Part shown: positions 19,331-29,882 of the stretch, one piece after another
Layout of the letters: the number at the start of each line of letters is the position of its first letter
Numbering within the stretch: the stretch's first letter is position 1
Assembly (NCBI GenBank): GCA_012184525.1
Contig: WOFQ01000128.1
Span: 1 to 34,338 of the forward strand
From: Xenoacremonium recifei
Taxonomy: Eukaryota > Ascomycota > Sordariomycetes > Hypocreales > Nectriaceae
Direction: 5' to 3'
DNA length: 34,338 nt
Notes under the pieces: generated by a model
Told to the model about the DNA's origin: nothing
The model's input: the letters and a program-made list of their open reading frames with translations, nothing else
The model's database searches: none
Position numbers and translations under genes: made by a program

Positions 19331-21612
19331 CTATACTGACCACCAAAGACAACCGCAGCTGGTAAGCTCCCCATCATCCCTGGGGAAAAGGTCGCGGCCC
19401 TGCCATCGCTGCGAGAGCGATCGGGCTTTGCGGGTGCTCGAAGAATCGTCGTCGTCCCAAGACTGTGGGTTCTCTTCTATGACAACCTGAACGGGTTTAC
19501 CATCACTGCCTAGGACGGCCTGAGTAGCCGTAGCACCGTTGATCATAACGACTTGTGCACAGCTCGCGACCGACTCAGCGTTATCGGCCAACCGCTTCTC
19601 CGTCACCTTGATGAGCTTAGGATATAAAGGGGGAAAGTCGTGCGGAGGAGCTGTTTGCGAAGGACTAGCTGTCCACGTAACTGATGTTGGGGGTGGGGGC
19701 ATAGTTGTGGTTGAAGTGCTCATAGGTAGGGGAACACTTGAGTTCTGCTCTGGGTAGATGAAGATCTCCAGTGTGGTCTCAGGCCAGGTACATATCCAGG
19801 CCGTGCTTCCATCCTGAGGTCCAAAGTTACCACCGCTTTGATATCGGTGGTTGAAGTCTGCTGCCGCATGAACGTCCCAACCGGAGATGGTACTTCGCTT
19901 GGTGGCAGCACTGAACGAGTTCTGGTCAATGACGACCGTTTTGTTGTATACCAGCTTCAACCACCACGCAGGGCCGCGCTGAAGCTCGTAGGTATCATTG
20001 ACCAATGAGAGGCCAAGAGGTTGAGGGATGTGAGGGGGCTGAGTGCCCCAGGTGTAGAGCTGATCGGATCTGTTCATAGGAGTCATAGATAGTTGATAGT
20101 TATTGACGGGATTTGCGCCCGGGACGCAGTCAACTCCCAGCTTATAGAAGGTGGAGGGTACGTCGCAGCTCCATGCTTGTGTTTGTGTTGACTCCTTGAA
20201 GCAGCCCTTAGGTGATTGATTGACATCCAGAGGAGGAACGCCGTAGGAGCCAGTGGCTATAGGCGAGAGATCGGCGGGTACTGTTTGAAAAGCAATGACA
20301 TCGGCAGTTGTTGGTGATGGCCTCATCAGCATTTGGCTGTTCGCTAGTTAGTCGAATTGTTTGAGCGATACATCGGTTAGAAAACTTACTCGTTATCCTC
20401 AGACTGCTTCTTGTGGTGTCTGGATAAGATGGTGCCGATTACTGAACCCATGATGATACCCATCAAGACCAAGCCAACCACCAGCAGGCAAATCGCCCAG
20501 TATGGGACAATCCCCCATAGCTTCTTCTCAGCTCGCCTTCGCCATTTCGAAGCATCGGCCTTCTCTGAATATTCTCGACCAGCCACGTTGATTTCATGAT
20601 GACTGTCAGACGACCTGTTGCTCCGAACAGACCCATGGGACCGTGATAGTACCAGATCATCTGTTGAGAATTCTGGGTTACGAGTAGCTATTCCAATTCC
20701 GCCGGCACCTGGAATAGTCTCGGCTGGCGATGGAGGTTCGTTGCTGACAACAGCGACGGGGGCGGCAGCGTGAGGGTCCTTGGGGACGAAGGAGTTTTCC
20801 GGGTATCTCGTGTATGGTGGAAGTTCCTCCATGTGTCCCAAAGGTCCGATCAAATCGCCGGCTTCTTCTCCATCAGGACCAAGTTGTCGTTGATAGGAGT
20901 CCGCCATTCCGTTGAACCCTAGAGGAATAGGGCCTGGTGCGGTGTCGCCGTTTGGAACAGTGTTTTGAGCGTAAAGAGCATAGGGGTGTGTCGGGCCCCT
21001 TGGGCCATTGTAGGAGCGTTCAGGTGTCGGTGTAGCTGTGGTCTCAGTCGAGGTTGTCACCATACTCATGGTTCGCTGGGGGTACATCTGGTAAGGGTGC
21101 GAGGGACCTGATGGCCCCCTGTAGGGACTCTCTAGCCGGATGACGGGAGAGTCGGATGATAGGCTCGACATGCGAGAGACACCAGCCTGGCCAGCAGCAG
21201 CGGTGCTCGAACCATCGTTACGGAGTGCAAGAGAGTCATGAGGGTTGCGTGGCGGCTTCGAAATGCTTGATGGTCGGATCCTCATGCTGGCGAGGGCTTT
21301 AGGGGAGACGTCTGTGGCTGCGGGTTGAGGCTGAGTTAAGGGCGTAGAAGGCGGTATTTGCTGTGACTGGCTTTGTGATGATAGGCCAAGAGAAAAGAGA
21401 GGTTGCGGTTGAGAAGATTGTTGTGAAGGGCCAGAGGGAGCGGCATTTTGGGTCGGTCGGAAGCCGTCAGCGACCATCATCGCGCTCAGGTCGTAGTCAT
21501 CGTCATCCTCAAACACGCCAGCGGCATCAGCGGCCGCGTTAGACAATCTCGTCGATTGACGCAGCGACGAGCGCCGGTCGAAGTTGGACGACTTCCCCTC
21601 GGAGGAATCCAT
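19331..21612 (-). CDS. single-pass membrane protein, fungal DUF7820-like (often mislabelled glycoprotease family)
   Basis: Two minus-strand exons, 21612-20390 and 20336-19331 (53-nt intron), give 742 residues. Residues 1-365 are disordered and Ser/Pro/Gln-rich, with two related repeats (YRGPSGPSHPYQMY and YNGPRGPTHPYALY). A basic patch (SKWRRRAEKKLWG) precedes one transmembrane helix at about 371-397 (YWAICLLVVGLVLMGIIMG). The positive-inside rule puts the N-terminus in the cytosol, as a type II protein. The C-terminal 345 residues carry several N-glycosylation sequons and Cys and Trp residues (GPAWWLKLVYN, WICTWPETTLEIFIYP), then a Thr/Pro-rich stretch and a Cys-containing end. From memory this matches proteins named glycoprotease family or DUF7820 in ascomycetes. 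I see no protease motif; the function is unknown. Confidence 0.75.
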
Positions 21613-24600
21613 CGCAGCGACGTCGAGGCGGAAGCGTCACGAAGTCGTGAACAGAACAGGGGGAGCCGCCGGGGGGGGAGGACCTCAAAAGGCCAGACAC
21701 CCTCCAGCACAAGATGGTGCCCTCGCGGTCGGGAGCGAGTCGAATCGGTCGGCGGGATCGAGCAGAGCCAGCGAGAATCGAGAGCGACGACCGAGGACTC
21801 CAATGGCGGGCGAGTCGGCGGCGGAAGGGTCGTCGCTTGGCAGATGGGATCGCGTCGTGGGAGATGGTGATGGGGATTCGTGGTGGTTTGATTTGACAGG
21901 ACAGGGACGAGGAGAAATCACTGGGCACGGAGTAGAGGGAGACGGGACACAAGCACAAGTTGCCCTGCCAGGAGAGCCCGCCCAGCCTGACCTGACCCAA
22001 CTGGAACTGGAGCGCCCGGACTGGACTGGATCCAGCCAGCCAGAGCCAGCCCAGGCCAGTCCCAGTCTGGCACACTTGCCCCGGCCGGGTCTGGGCCGTC
22101 TCGACCAGGGAAAGAGCCAGCTTGCCAGCCAGGCCCGGGACCCAGCAAATCCGCCCCCAGCGCTCCTCCCTCGTGTGTCCCTCCCTCAGGGCTCAGGTTG
22201 CTTGGCAGCAAGAATACCCCCAACAGGCCTAGCGGTGCGGGGCAGCCAGCCAGGGGCACGGCGCTGATTGGCGGCACACGGCACCGCATCCCCGGTGTTT
22301 CTGGTGGGCGTTGAGTCAGTTCAGTGGGTTTGTGGTTTCGGGCCTTGGCTCCTGCTGTGCCAGCGTCCAGCAGGCGCGCCAGGGCAGGCGAGCCCGGACC
22401 GATGTCGTGTGATTGGTGGGCCGACCCCCGTGCAAGCCCTGATAGTGGGCTTGACTTTCCGTAGCGGCGAGAATGCCCGCTGAAGCACACTTCAGTGAAT
22501 CTGGCGATCGTCCACCATCACCACTACAGAGTACTCGCGCACGAACTAGCAATTCTCTGTCCGGAAACAGCCCAGAACCAACGATCGCGCACATCTCCAA
22601 GACTCTCTCTCAGCCGAGCGCTGGCGCTGGCCGTTGGCATGTGTCTGCGTCTGTTGTTGAGTTGCAATTGCGTCGCCGAACTACCCGCCTTTGCCGCCAT
22701 CCCTCCTACTCCTCCTCGTAATTGACAAAGAATAGGACGATCCAATCGAACCGTGCGGCCAAAACTCTCCCGCCGGCAGCCCTCAATCCCCGCTGGGCTT
22801 CTTTCAGCGTGGCTTCTTGCTCGGAACGACGTCGCTAGCTTCCTGGCTTTCTGGGAGCCATCGAAGCCATCGATGTCACTCACCACCAAGCAATACGGAA
22901 CCTCGGCGATCGGTACGGAGACCGGAGCAGTGGGTAACTGGTATCCGTAAACAAGGCTCAACTCAATTCGTTACTCGTTCGTTACTCCTCTTTCGAGGAA
23001 TGTCTGCAAAGTCTGTCTGTCTCTCCGTCTGTCTATTCTTGGATTGCCGTACAGAGTCTCACACGCGGGCGGTCTTGCTCTGTCTGATACCCCCGAGACA
23101 GCACCTCACACAGTCGTTGCTTCTCGGGTGCGTGTTGCAAATCTTTGTCGGCGCAACTCACTCGCCAGGACAGACAAGTCGTCTCCATCGCTGAAACATC
23201 CAATGACCATTCAGTCGCAAGATCTAGTGAAGCTGTCTCAGCCAAGACTTTCGGCCATCCGCAAAACTAGCAAAAGCTTCCGGGTCCACAGCGACTTTGC
23301 GTCAAGAACCGCGGAGAAGCCAACGAGGCAGCTCATCTACACACTACGGCCTATGCGTGTTTGATGATACATTGCTCAATGCGCGGTGCCCCAGCATGAA
23401 CTGTGCTGAAACGTCGACGGTAGGTGCTCGACGGCCTCCGGAGGCTGACACGGGGAACACCAACCGAACGTTCAGGAGCCGACAGTTTCAGATTGCCCTC
23501 CGATGAGGGGTTCACTCTCTGTTCCCACTGAAGTCCCGTCGGGTGCAGAATAAGCATGGAAGCAATCCTGTTCTGCTCGGCGGGATCGCTCTGTCGGTAC
23601 GCTGCCGGATAGAGATCCTGTTGAACCCTTTCCATCCAAACTACTCCGTACCTATCTGCATAAAATCCTGTATGTTATGTAGCATCGCCCACAAACCGAC
23701 AGTAACGGGGATCGGCGGTGGTCTGACCGCAAACCCTGGAACAGACACCGAAGCCTGCAGAAGGGCTCACACAGCAGTGTCAATCGCTCCCCTTTTCCCT
23801 GTCCCTCCTGCTCGCCTGCAACCTGGGTCCCAACAGGCGAAACCAGCTTTTGCCGACAGCAAGACTTCGCTGGGGAAAAACGCCGCCTCCCCGCCCGTGC
23901 CGCAACATCTTCGCTGTTCCGTTCAATTGTGTCGTGTCACGCAGATTCGTTTGCAAGCGGATGAGATGCTCATCATACTCACACGCAGCAATGGGATGCG
24001 TTGTCATTGGGCGGCACAGTGCAGACGCCAGTGATTGTGAGGCGGACTGCAGCACGCATGTTGGTGGTCGTGAAGTTGTCAGGTGGTGGTGGCTATTACC
24101 GGGCAATCCAGGCACGATATGGGCGAAAGGGTGGTGTGGTCCAGGAACAGGACAGTTGAGAGACGCACAGTGGCAGAAACAGGGCTGACCATAACCTCTC
24201 TTCGTCTGTTTGTATTGCCTGCCCCCTAGGTGTTGCATCTTGATCTACCCGGTATCACAAAGAACAACTCATTCAACCTCACCAGTTGTCGATGCTCAAC
24301 ACACGCACTTCATGACAACACTCCCCTCCCCTTGCGTCTCTGTGAATTTTTTCCTCCTCTTCTGCAAACGCCCATGACGTCCTCCAACCCCGATCACACG
24401 GCAGCCCCCGCGTCAGCCCAATCACAGTGGTTGACTGGCGCTTCACCGAAACACTTGCTACGACGTGCCGCTGCACGCAACCTCGCTTTCATAGGCTCGG
24501 GGCGCGTGCTGCATGTCCGTTGTGTAAGCCTCGTCTTGGCTACGTGGACGGCCCGCGCAATTGGCTGGCGATGGCCGCACGCGAGGGAAGCTGACCGTCT

Positions 24601-25809
24601 GCAGGAGTCCTAGTTTGGGAGGGACTATGCGGACCAACAGCTGGCTCGAAGGACGCGGGACAGTTGACTTTTTGCCACTGAGGTGCCATCCCGTATCTGA
24701 GGTGGTTTCAGCTGCTGCTGTGATGGTTGAATGGTTGGGTTTGCCGTTGGAGTGCTCTCAACGGGAGTCCAGCTCTTTTGTTTCCTCCCACGGCGAAACA
24801 TCCAGATCGTCCCCCCTTTTCCTCGAAAGAGCCTGTCTCTTTCTGCTCTCAACTCTTGTTGTGAGTGAGTGCTTACTTACTTGATCTCCAGAGTCCTATC
24901 CTGCAACCGCAGTTCGCGAACCACTCCGCCCCCCATGCTGCCTCCCCCTCCCCGACGCTTCCTCCCACACCCTCGTCCGCTTCACCCAAATCCACTCGTC
25001 ACGGGCGTCCAGCTCATGCACCTCAGCATGCACTCGTCCCCTCCATTCGTCGCAAAAGCGAGGCGAACCGTGGCGTCCCCCCCAGCTCGTACAGCGACAC
25101 CGCTTTCTCAGGGATGTACTCTGTCTGCATGTATGTACTTCCCAGCGAAGTACCTCCTCCCGGCCAGCCAATGTATCGCGGCGGCCAGAGCCGCACCGCC
25201 CAGGTACCCGGCCTCCCCGCGTCCGCTACTCAGCAAGCCACGCTACAGGTCACATCGGCTTGCTTGACTCGGGTGCTGATGTGCAGATTTGGCCTCTCTC
25301 GTTGACTCGGTTGCCTTCACGCACGCTACCGGCGCAATGTGCAGGACTATCACATCCAGCAGCCCGCAGCCGCCCGCCCGCCTAGAGTGAAGTGAGCAGA
25401 GCAGCAGCAGCAAGCCCCTCCCCCTCCCGGGATGTTGTGCTTCGCTTCGCCTGGAGGAGCGAAGAGGGGGACGACGGGCGAGGGTATATCTTGAGCCCCC
25501 CGGATCCTGTGTTTCTTTTTCTTTTCCTCTCTTTCTCCTCCTTCTTCTGTAGATCCGGGCTGTCCCTCGAGCTTCTTCATTGGGTTCATCCCTGGAAACC
25601 AAGGCTTAAGCTTCTTTGCCCTTCCCCATATGATCGTCTCTCAACTCAGGGCCTGAGCTCCAGTCCGCCCTCTTTGTTCACTTACACGACCACAACCACT
25701 GCAGGCAGACCCTTACCGTCGTTGACTCTACTCGCCACCACCACCAGGATCCAGCATCTTGCTACTATAGTAATCATCCATTCTAATACCTCCCTAAATC
25801 TCACCCACC
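21613..25809. other. 4.2-kb gene-free interval between divergent genes
   Basis: No coding gene is supported. Near 21950-22270 the sequence is rich in CCAGCC/CTGGAC motifs (low complexity), and a GTCT run lies at about 23008-23036. The final 900 bp are CT-rich and probably the promoter and leader of the gene at 25810. A TATAT-like box lies near 25483. Many short frames of 60-230 codons overlap on both strands with no domain and no consistent codon bias. A long leader, leader introns or a non-coding RNA could be present, but I see no decisive signal. Confidence 0.5.
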
Positions 25810-26499
25810 ATGTCTCACCACTCCCACTCCGTCTATGAAGACGACATCTTCAGCACCACGTCATCCCAGTGGACCACCACCTACAGACGGCTCCCTGAGA
25901 AGACGCCCTTTGCCATGAAGTTCATGCAATGGGCAGCCGGTGCTCCCGTGGGCGCCAAGGCCATGAAGAAGAAAGTCCGCGACTTTCCTGACGACCGCTC
26001 CACGCGCTCTGGCAGCTCCTCGTCCAGCTACAGCTACTGGATGGACGACTCCAACGTGCAGATGTACTGGGTCGTGCCATCCGACACGCGTTCGTACTCG
26101 TCGGCCAGCTCCAGCGCTTCTCGGAGCTCCAAGGGCTCGCGCAAGAGCCGCAAGCCTCGCCGCGGCGGTCCGCCCGTCCAGCCCATGGGCTTCCCGCCAG
26201 CCCCGGGCCACTTCCAGCCGCCGCCGCCGCCGCCGATGAGCCATTTCGGCGGTGGAGGGGACTTCTACGAGGGCGCTCCGCCTCCGATGGCGCCGCCGCC
26301 GATGCACCATCCGTCGCCGATGAACGTGCCGCCACCGCCGCCGCCGCCTATGGCCGGAGGCGGAGGAGATGCGCCGGCGTTCTTCGATCTGACGGGCCAG
26401 GGAGGAGCTGGTGTGTCGTTCAACCATCACGCCCCGGAGGTGTATTCCGACGATGAGAGCGATTACTCGTCGGGGTACTCTGACGGGTACGAGCACTAG
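25810..26499 (+). CDS. disordered Ser/Pro/Gly-rich fungal protein, function unknown
   Basis: A single exon of 229 residues with a good start context (CCCACCATGT). The N-terminal part has a compact, possibly conserved block: EDDIFSTTSSQWTTTYRRLP, then FAMKFMQWAAGAPVGAKAMK, then YWMDDSNVQMYWVVPSD. This is followed by a Ser/Arg/Lys stretch (SKGSRKSRKPRRGG), polyproline runs (PPPPPPM twice), glycine runs, and an acidic tail rich in Ser, Tyr and Asp (SDDESDYSSGYSDGYEH). No signal peptide, membrane helix or catalytic motif is visible. Polyproline runs suggest SH3, WW or profilin-type partners, which is inference. A long CT-rich leader precedes it. Codon use is GC-rich like its neighbours, supporting a real gene. 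Confidence 0.75.
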   Translation: MSHHSHSVYEDDIFSTTSSQWTTTYRRLPEKTPFAMKFMQWAAGAPVGAKAMKKKVRDFPDDRSTRSGSSSSSYSYWMDDSNVQMYWVVPSDTRSYSSASSSASRSSKGSRKSRKPRRGGPPVQPMGFPPAPGHFQPPPPPPMSHFGGGGDFYEGAPPPMAPPPMHHPSPMNVPPPPPPPMAGGGGDAPAFFDLTGQGGAGVSFNHHAPEVYSDDESDYSSGYSDGYEH

Positions 26500-27755
26500 T
26501 TGCAGTTTGTTTTGTTTTCGTTTCGATTTCTTTCTTTTATGACGATGAATTGGCATCAAGTATCAAGGCTCACTCAAAAAAATGCATGTATGTATGTATC
26601 TATACCTTTGACGACGAAACGGTTGGACGGAGGGCAAAGCGTGTGGGCGTTCTGGGCATGCGTGCAGGGTAGGGATTACGGACTAGGGAAACTGGACGAC
26701 GAAGGAATCACGGCACTTGATGATGATGATGATGACGGACGATCGCATCAAAGACAGACAATGAACCAATCAAGGGATCGACAGGGACTGACTGCTTGTT
26801 CAACAGGCAGAAAGGGACAGGACTGGGAAAGGAAACGGGTATTAATCGGGAGCGAGCATCCATCCAGTTTGCCGATGTGTGTACATTTATGACTGACTGA
26901 CTTACTACTTATGAATGAATTCTTTACGGCCGGCCTGAACTCGCTTCAAAAGTGCCTTGCCATGCATCCATGCATCCATCGTGAACTCCTCTCCCTTCCG
27001 GCATCGCCTATCCCTCCCAACTCGGGAACTGTACATATCGCGAGTCCATCTGCCGACGTCATGCCCCAGCAGAGGGCAGTGCCCTGGCCTGTCCGTTTGA
27101 ATCATCCGGCACCGCCTCCGCTCCCATCCCAGACCGTCCTGCAGCAGCACCCACAACCACTTCAAGCTAGGACTCGCCGATAGGCCAATTGCAATCTCAC
27201 CGGCGCGTGTGCACCTTCGCTTCACGATCTAGCTTGGCTGCGCTGCATGCTCGGACACATGCCGCATCCCTTGAACGCTTTTCATGGGGCCCTCAGGCAG
27301 CCGTGCCTCTCTGCCTGGACGCCATCCCCGCAAGGTGGCCGCAAGGTGGCCGCTGGCGGTTCTCACTCGTCGTGAGTCAACTGGCCGGGTCCACCTTTAA
27401 GGCTGGGCTGGATGCCTCTTTGTGGGCGGCGAGGCGCGGCGTGCAGATGCGGGTTATGATGGATGTGGTGTTGGTGTTTCGCGGCCCATGATGACCGAGA
27501 AAGGGTATATAAGAAGCATGGAGTAATCGACGGAGTGAAAATTCCTCAGGCTCTCTCCTTCCCTCTTTCTCTCTCATCCTGCGAAGTTCTCTTTGCAGCA
27601 ACGGCAACAGCAGCAGCAGCAGACTTGCTCCTGCCCTCTTGGCTTACACCTGCCACCTGCCTTTCTGTATATCTACACCCAACACATCCCCCTTTCCCTC
27701 TGTACATATACATATGTTTGCCTCTATTCCTCTTCTCCTCTCCTCCGCCCTCACC
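26500..27755. other. intergenic region with simple repeats and the Bcs1-like promoter
   Basis: About 1.25 kb without a supported gene. It holds a TGTA run near 26586-26600, a GATGAT run at about 26719-26735, a tandem 11-bp duplication (GCAAGGTGGCC, 27330-27351) and the promoter described separately. A CAG run lies in the leader near 27608-27620. Confidence 0.55.
27506..27513 (+). promoter_or_regulatory. TATA box of the Bcs1-like gene
   Basis: TATATAAG lies 250 bp before the preferred start codon. A CT-rich leader follows (27548-27590). Spacing and context are those of a fungal core promoter. Confidence 0.5.
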
Positions 27756-29882
27756 ATGGAGACAAACACCACTACCGGTGAAACATCCCTCCCCGGGGCC
27801 AACATCACCGCCCCCCCTCAATTCGCCATGCTGGACTTCCTCATTCCCGGCTTCTCCGTCTTCTCGTCGGCTGTCCAGGCATACCTGGGCATCGACCTCA
27901 ACGTTTACATCCCGTTGTTCCTGGTTGTCTCCGGCCTGACTTTTGCCTGGACGTATTTTAGCGATTACATCTGGGGTCTCGTGGAGAAGTACCTCATGTC
28001 GGTGGTGCGCATCCGCACCGACGACGAGATCTACAACATGATCATGACCTGGGTTGCGACGCAGCGCTTTGCCAAAGGCTCGCGTCGCTTCATCGTCAAC
28101 ACCAACGTCAACTCGCGGAGCTGGTTCCTGTGGCGCTACCGTGACGATGATGACGACGAGGAGGGCGATGAAGAAGGCACTGGCGGCGTGTACCCGCGCA
28201 AAAAGCCGCTGCAGTACACGCCGTCCTTCGGCTCGCACTTCTTCTGGTACCGCGGCAAGCTGCTTCTATTCGAGCGCCATGAGAATCGCGAGCAGTCGGC
28301 TTTCCTCGTGGTCAGTGAACGCGAGGAGATCTCCATCTCCTGCTTCGGCCGCAACCCGCGAATCCTCAAGGAGCTTCTGCTTGAGGCCCGCGCCCAGTAC
28401 ATGAAGAAGGACGAGAGCAAGACACTCATCTACCGCGGTGCTTCGGGCAATATGAACAGCGATCCCTCTTGGCAGCGCTGCATGTCCCGCGCCAGCCGTC
28501 CCTTTGACACTGTCATCCTCAACGAGAAGACCAAGAAGGACCTCATCGAGGATGTTACCGACTACCTCAACCCGGCCACTCGCCGTTGGTACTCTAACCG
28601 CGGTATTCCCTACCGTCGCGGTTATCTCCTCTACGGCCCTCCTGGCACCGGTAAGAGTTCTCTCAGTCTGGCTCTGGCGGGTTTCTTCCGGATGCGCATC
28701 TACATGGTTAGTCTGAGCTCTCCCATGGCCAACGAGGAGAATCTGGGCTCTCTCTTTGCAGAGCTGCCTCGTCGCTGTGTGGTTCTTCTCGAGGACATTG
28801 ACACTGCCGGTTTGACGCACACTCGTGATGGAGAAAAGAACGCCGAGCAACAGGAGGCACCCGTTTCAACCGTCCAAGCTGGTCCCGGGAAGCCTACTAC
28901 TCCTGTCGGCCCCCAACGCCTCTCTCTTTCAGGTCTGCTTAACATTCTTGATGGTGTGGCCTCTCAGGAGGGCCGAATTCTTATCATGACGACCAACCAC
29001 TTGGAGAAGCTTGACAAGGCGCTCATTCGTCCCGGCCGGGTTGACATGATTGTCAAGTTTGGTCTGGCTGACGAGGACATGACTGCCGCTATCTTCCGGG
29101 CCATCTACGCACCTTACGAGGGCGAGAAACTCATTGGATCGGGTGCTCCTAAGACAAAGCCGGTCCTCTTGGACGAGAAGGAGGCTGCCGAAAAGGCTGC
29201 CGCAGATGCTAAGCTACGGGCTGAAAGTATCGAGTACATTGGTAAGCTGGCTAAGGAGTTCGCGGCCAAGATCCCCTCGCTTGAATTCAGCCCTGCCGAG
29301 ATTCAGGGGCTGCTGCTCAAGAACAAGCGCAACCCTGAGAAGGTGATTGAGTTGGCTGAGCAGTGGGTCATTGACACTCGCAAGGAGAAGAAGCAGAAGG
29401 AGATTGAAGACGCTGAGAAGCGCCGCGAAGAGGAGGAGAAGCGCAAGAAGGAGGAAGAGGAGAAGAAGAAGGAGGAGGCCAAGAAGAAGCGCAAGGAGGA
29501 GAAGCGAAAGGCCCGCAAGAAGAAGGCCAAGGCAAAGAAGAGGGCCTCCAAGAGTGATGGCTCCGGCTCAGAGTCTGGATCTGATTCTGATTCCGAGTCT
29601 GATTCCGAATCTGAATCTGAGGACAAGGATAAGAAGTCTAAGGACGCTAAAGATGAGAAGAAGCCAAAGGACGGCAAGGAGGAGAAGAAGGAGAGTGCTA
29701 AGTCCGAGGAGACAGCACAGGCTGATGTCGAGAAGAAGGATACCGAGAAGCCTGAGGATGAGAGGGTGACTGAAGAAGTCAAGGCAGAGCCTCAAGGCGA
29801 GACCAAGGACGAGAAGTCGGGTCACAAGAGCTCCAAGAGCACTTCGGACTCTGGTTATGACACTCCTGACCTCACTTCCTGA
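27756..29882 (+). CDS. Bcs1-type AAA ATPase with long charged C-terminal tail
   Basis: A single exon of 708 residues from the ATG at 27756, which has a near-ideal CACCATGG context. An in-frame ATG at 27714 has poor context and would add 14 residues. A hydrophobic segment at about 52-70 (IPLFLVVSGLTFAWTYF) and the following region match the BCS1 N-terminal domain. The AAA module shows Walker A GPPGTGKSS (294-302), Walker B VVLLEDID (Glu346, Asp347), sensor-1 MTTNH and the RPGR arginine pair (Arg425, Arg428). Mitochondrial Bcs1 moves the folded Rieske protein across the inner membrane. This protein instead has about 170 extra residues after 540: a Lys/Glu coiled stretch, a Ser/Asp acidic block and a phospho-site-like end. 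That fits one of the expanded fungal Bcs1-like paralogues rather than the orthologue. Location and client are unknown. Confidence 0.88.
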   Translation: METNTTTGETSLPGANITAPPQFAMLDFLIPGFSVFSSAVQAYLGIDLNVYIPLFLVVSGLTFAWTYFSDYIWGLVEKYLMSVVRIRTDDEIYNMIMTWVATQRFAKGSRRFIVNTNVNSRSWFLWRYRDDDDDEEGDEEGTGGVYPRKKPLQYTPSFGSHFFWYRGKLLLFERHENREQSAFLVVSEREEISISCFGRNPRILKELLLEARAQYMKKDESKTLIYRGASGNMNSDPSWQRCMSRASRPFDTVILNEKTKKDLIEDVTDYLNPATRRWYSNRGIPYRRGYLLYGPPGTGKSSLSLALAGFFRMRIYMVSLSSPMANEENLGSLFAELPRRCVVLLEDIDTAGLTHTRDGEKNAEQQEAPVSTVQAGPGKPTTPVGPQRLSLSGLLNILDGVASQEGRILIMTTNHLEKLDKALIRPGRVDMIVKFGLADEDMTAAIFRAIYAPYEGEKLIGSGAPKTKPVLLDEKEAAEKAAADAKLRAESIEYIGKLAKEFAAKIPSLEFSPAEIQGLLLKNKRNPEKVIELAEQWVIDTRKEKKQKEIEDAEKRREEEEKRKKEEEEKKKEEAKKKRKEEKRKARKKKAKAKKRASKSDGSGSESGSDSDSESDSESESEDKDKKSKDAKDEKKPKDGKEEKKESAKSEETAQADVEKKDTEKPEDERVTEEVKAEPQGETKDEKSGHKSSKSTSDSGYDTPDLTS

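Noticed and set aside
21584..22267. 227-codon plus-strand frame upstream of the membrane-protein gene
   Set aside because: It begins on the antisense of that gene's first codons and runs through CCAGCC low-complexity sequence; there is no recognisable product.
27714..27755. Upstream in-frame ATG for the Bcs1-like protein
   Set aside because: The context is weak (CATATGT) and the added residues look like translated CT-rich leader; CACCATGG at 27756 is far better.
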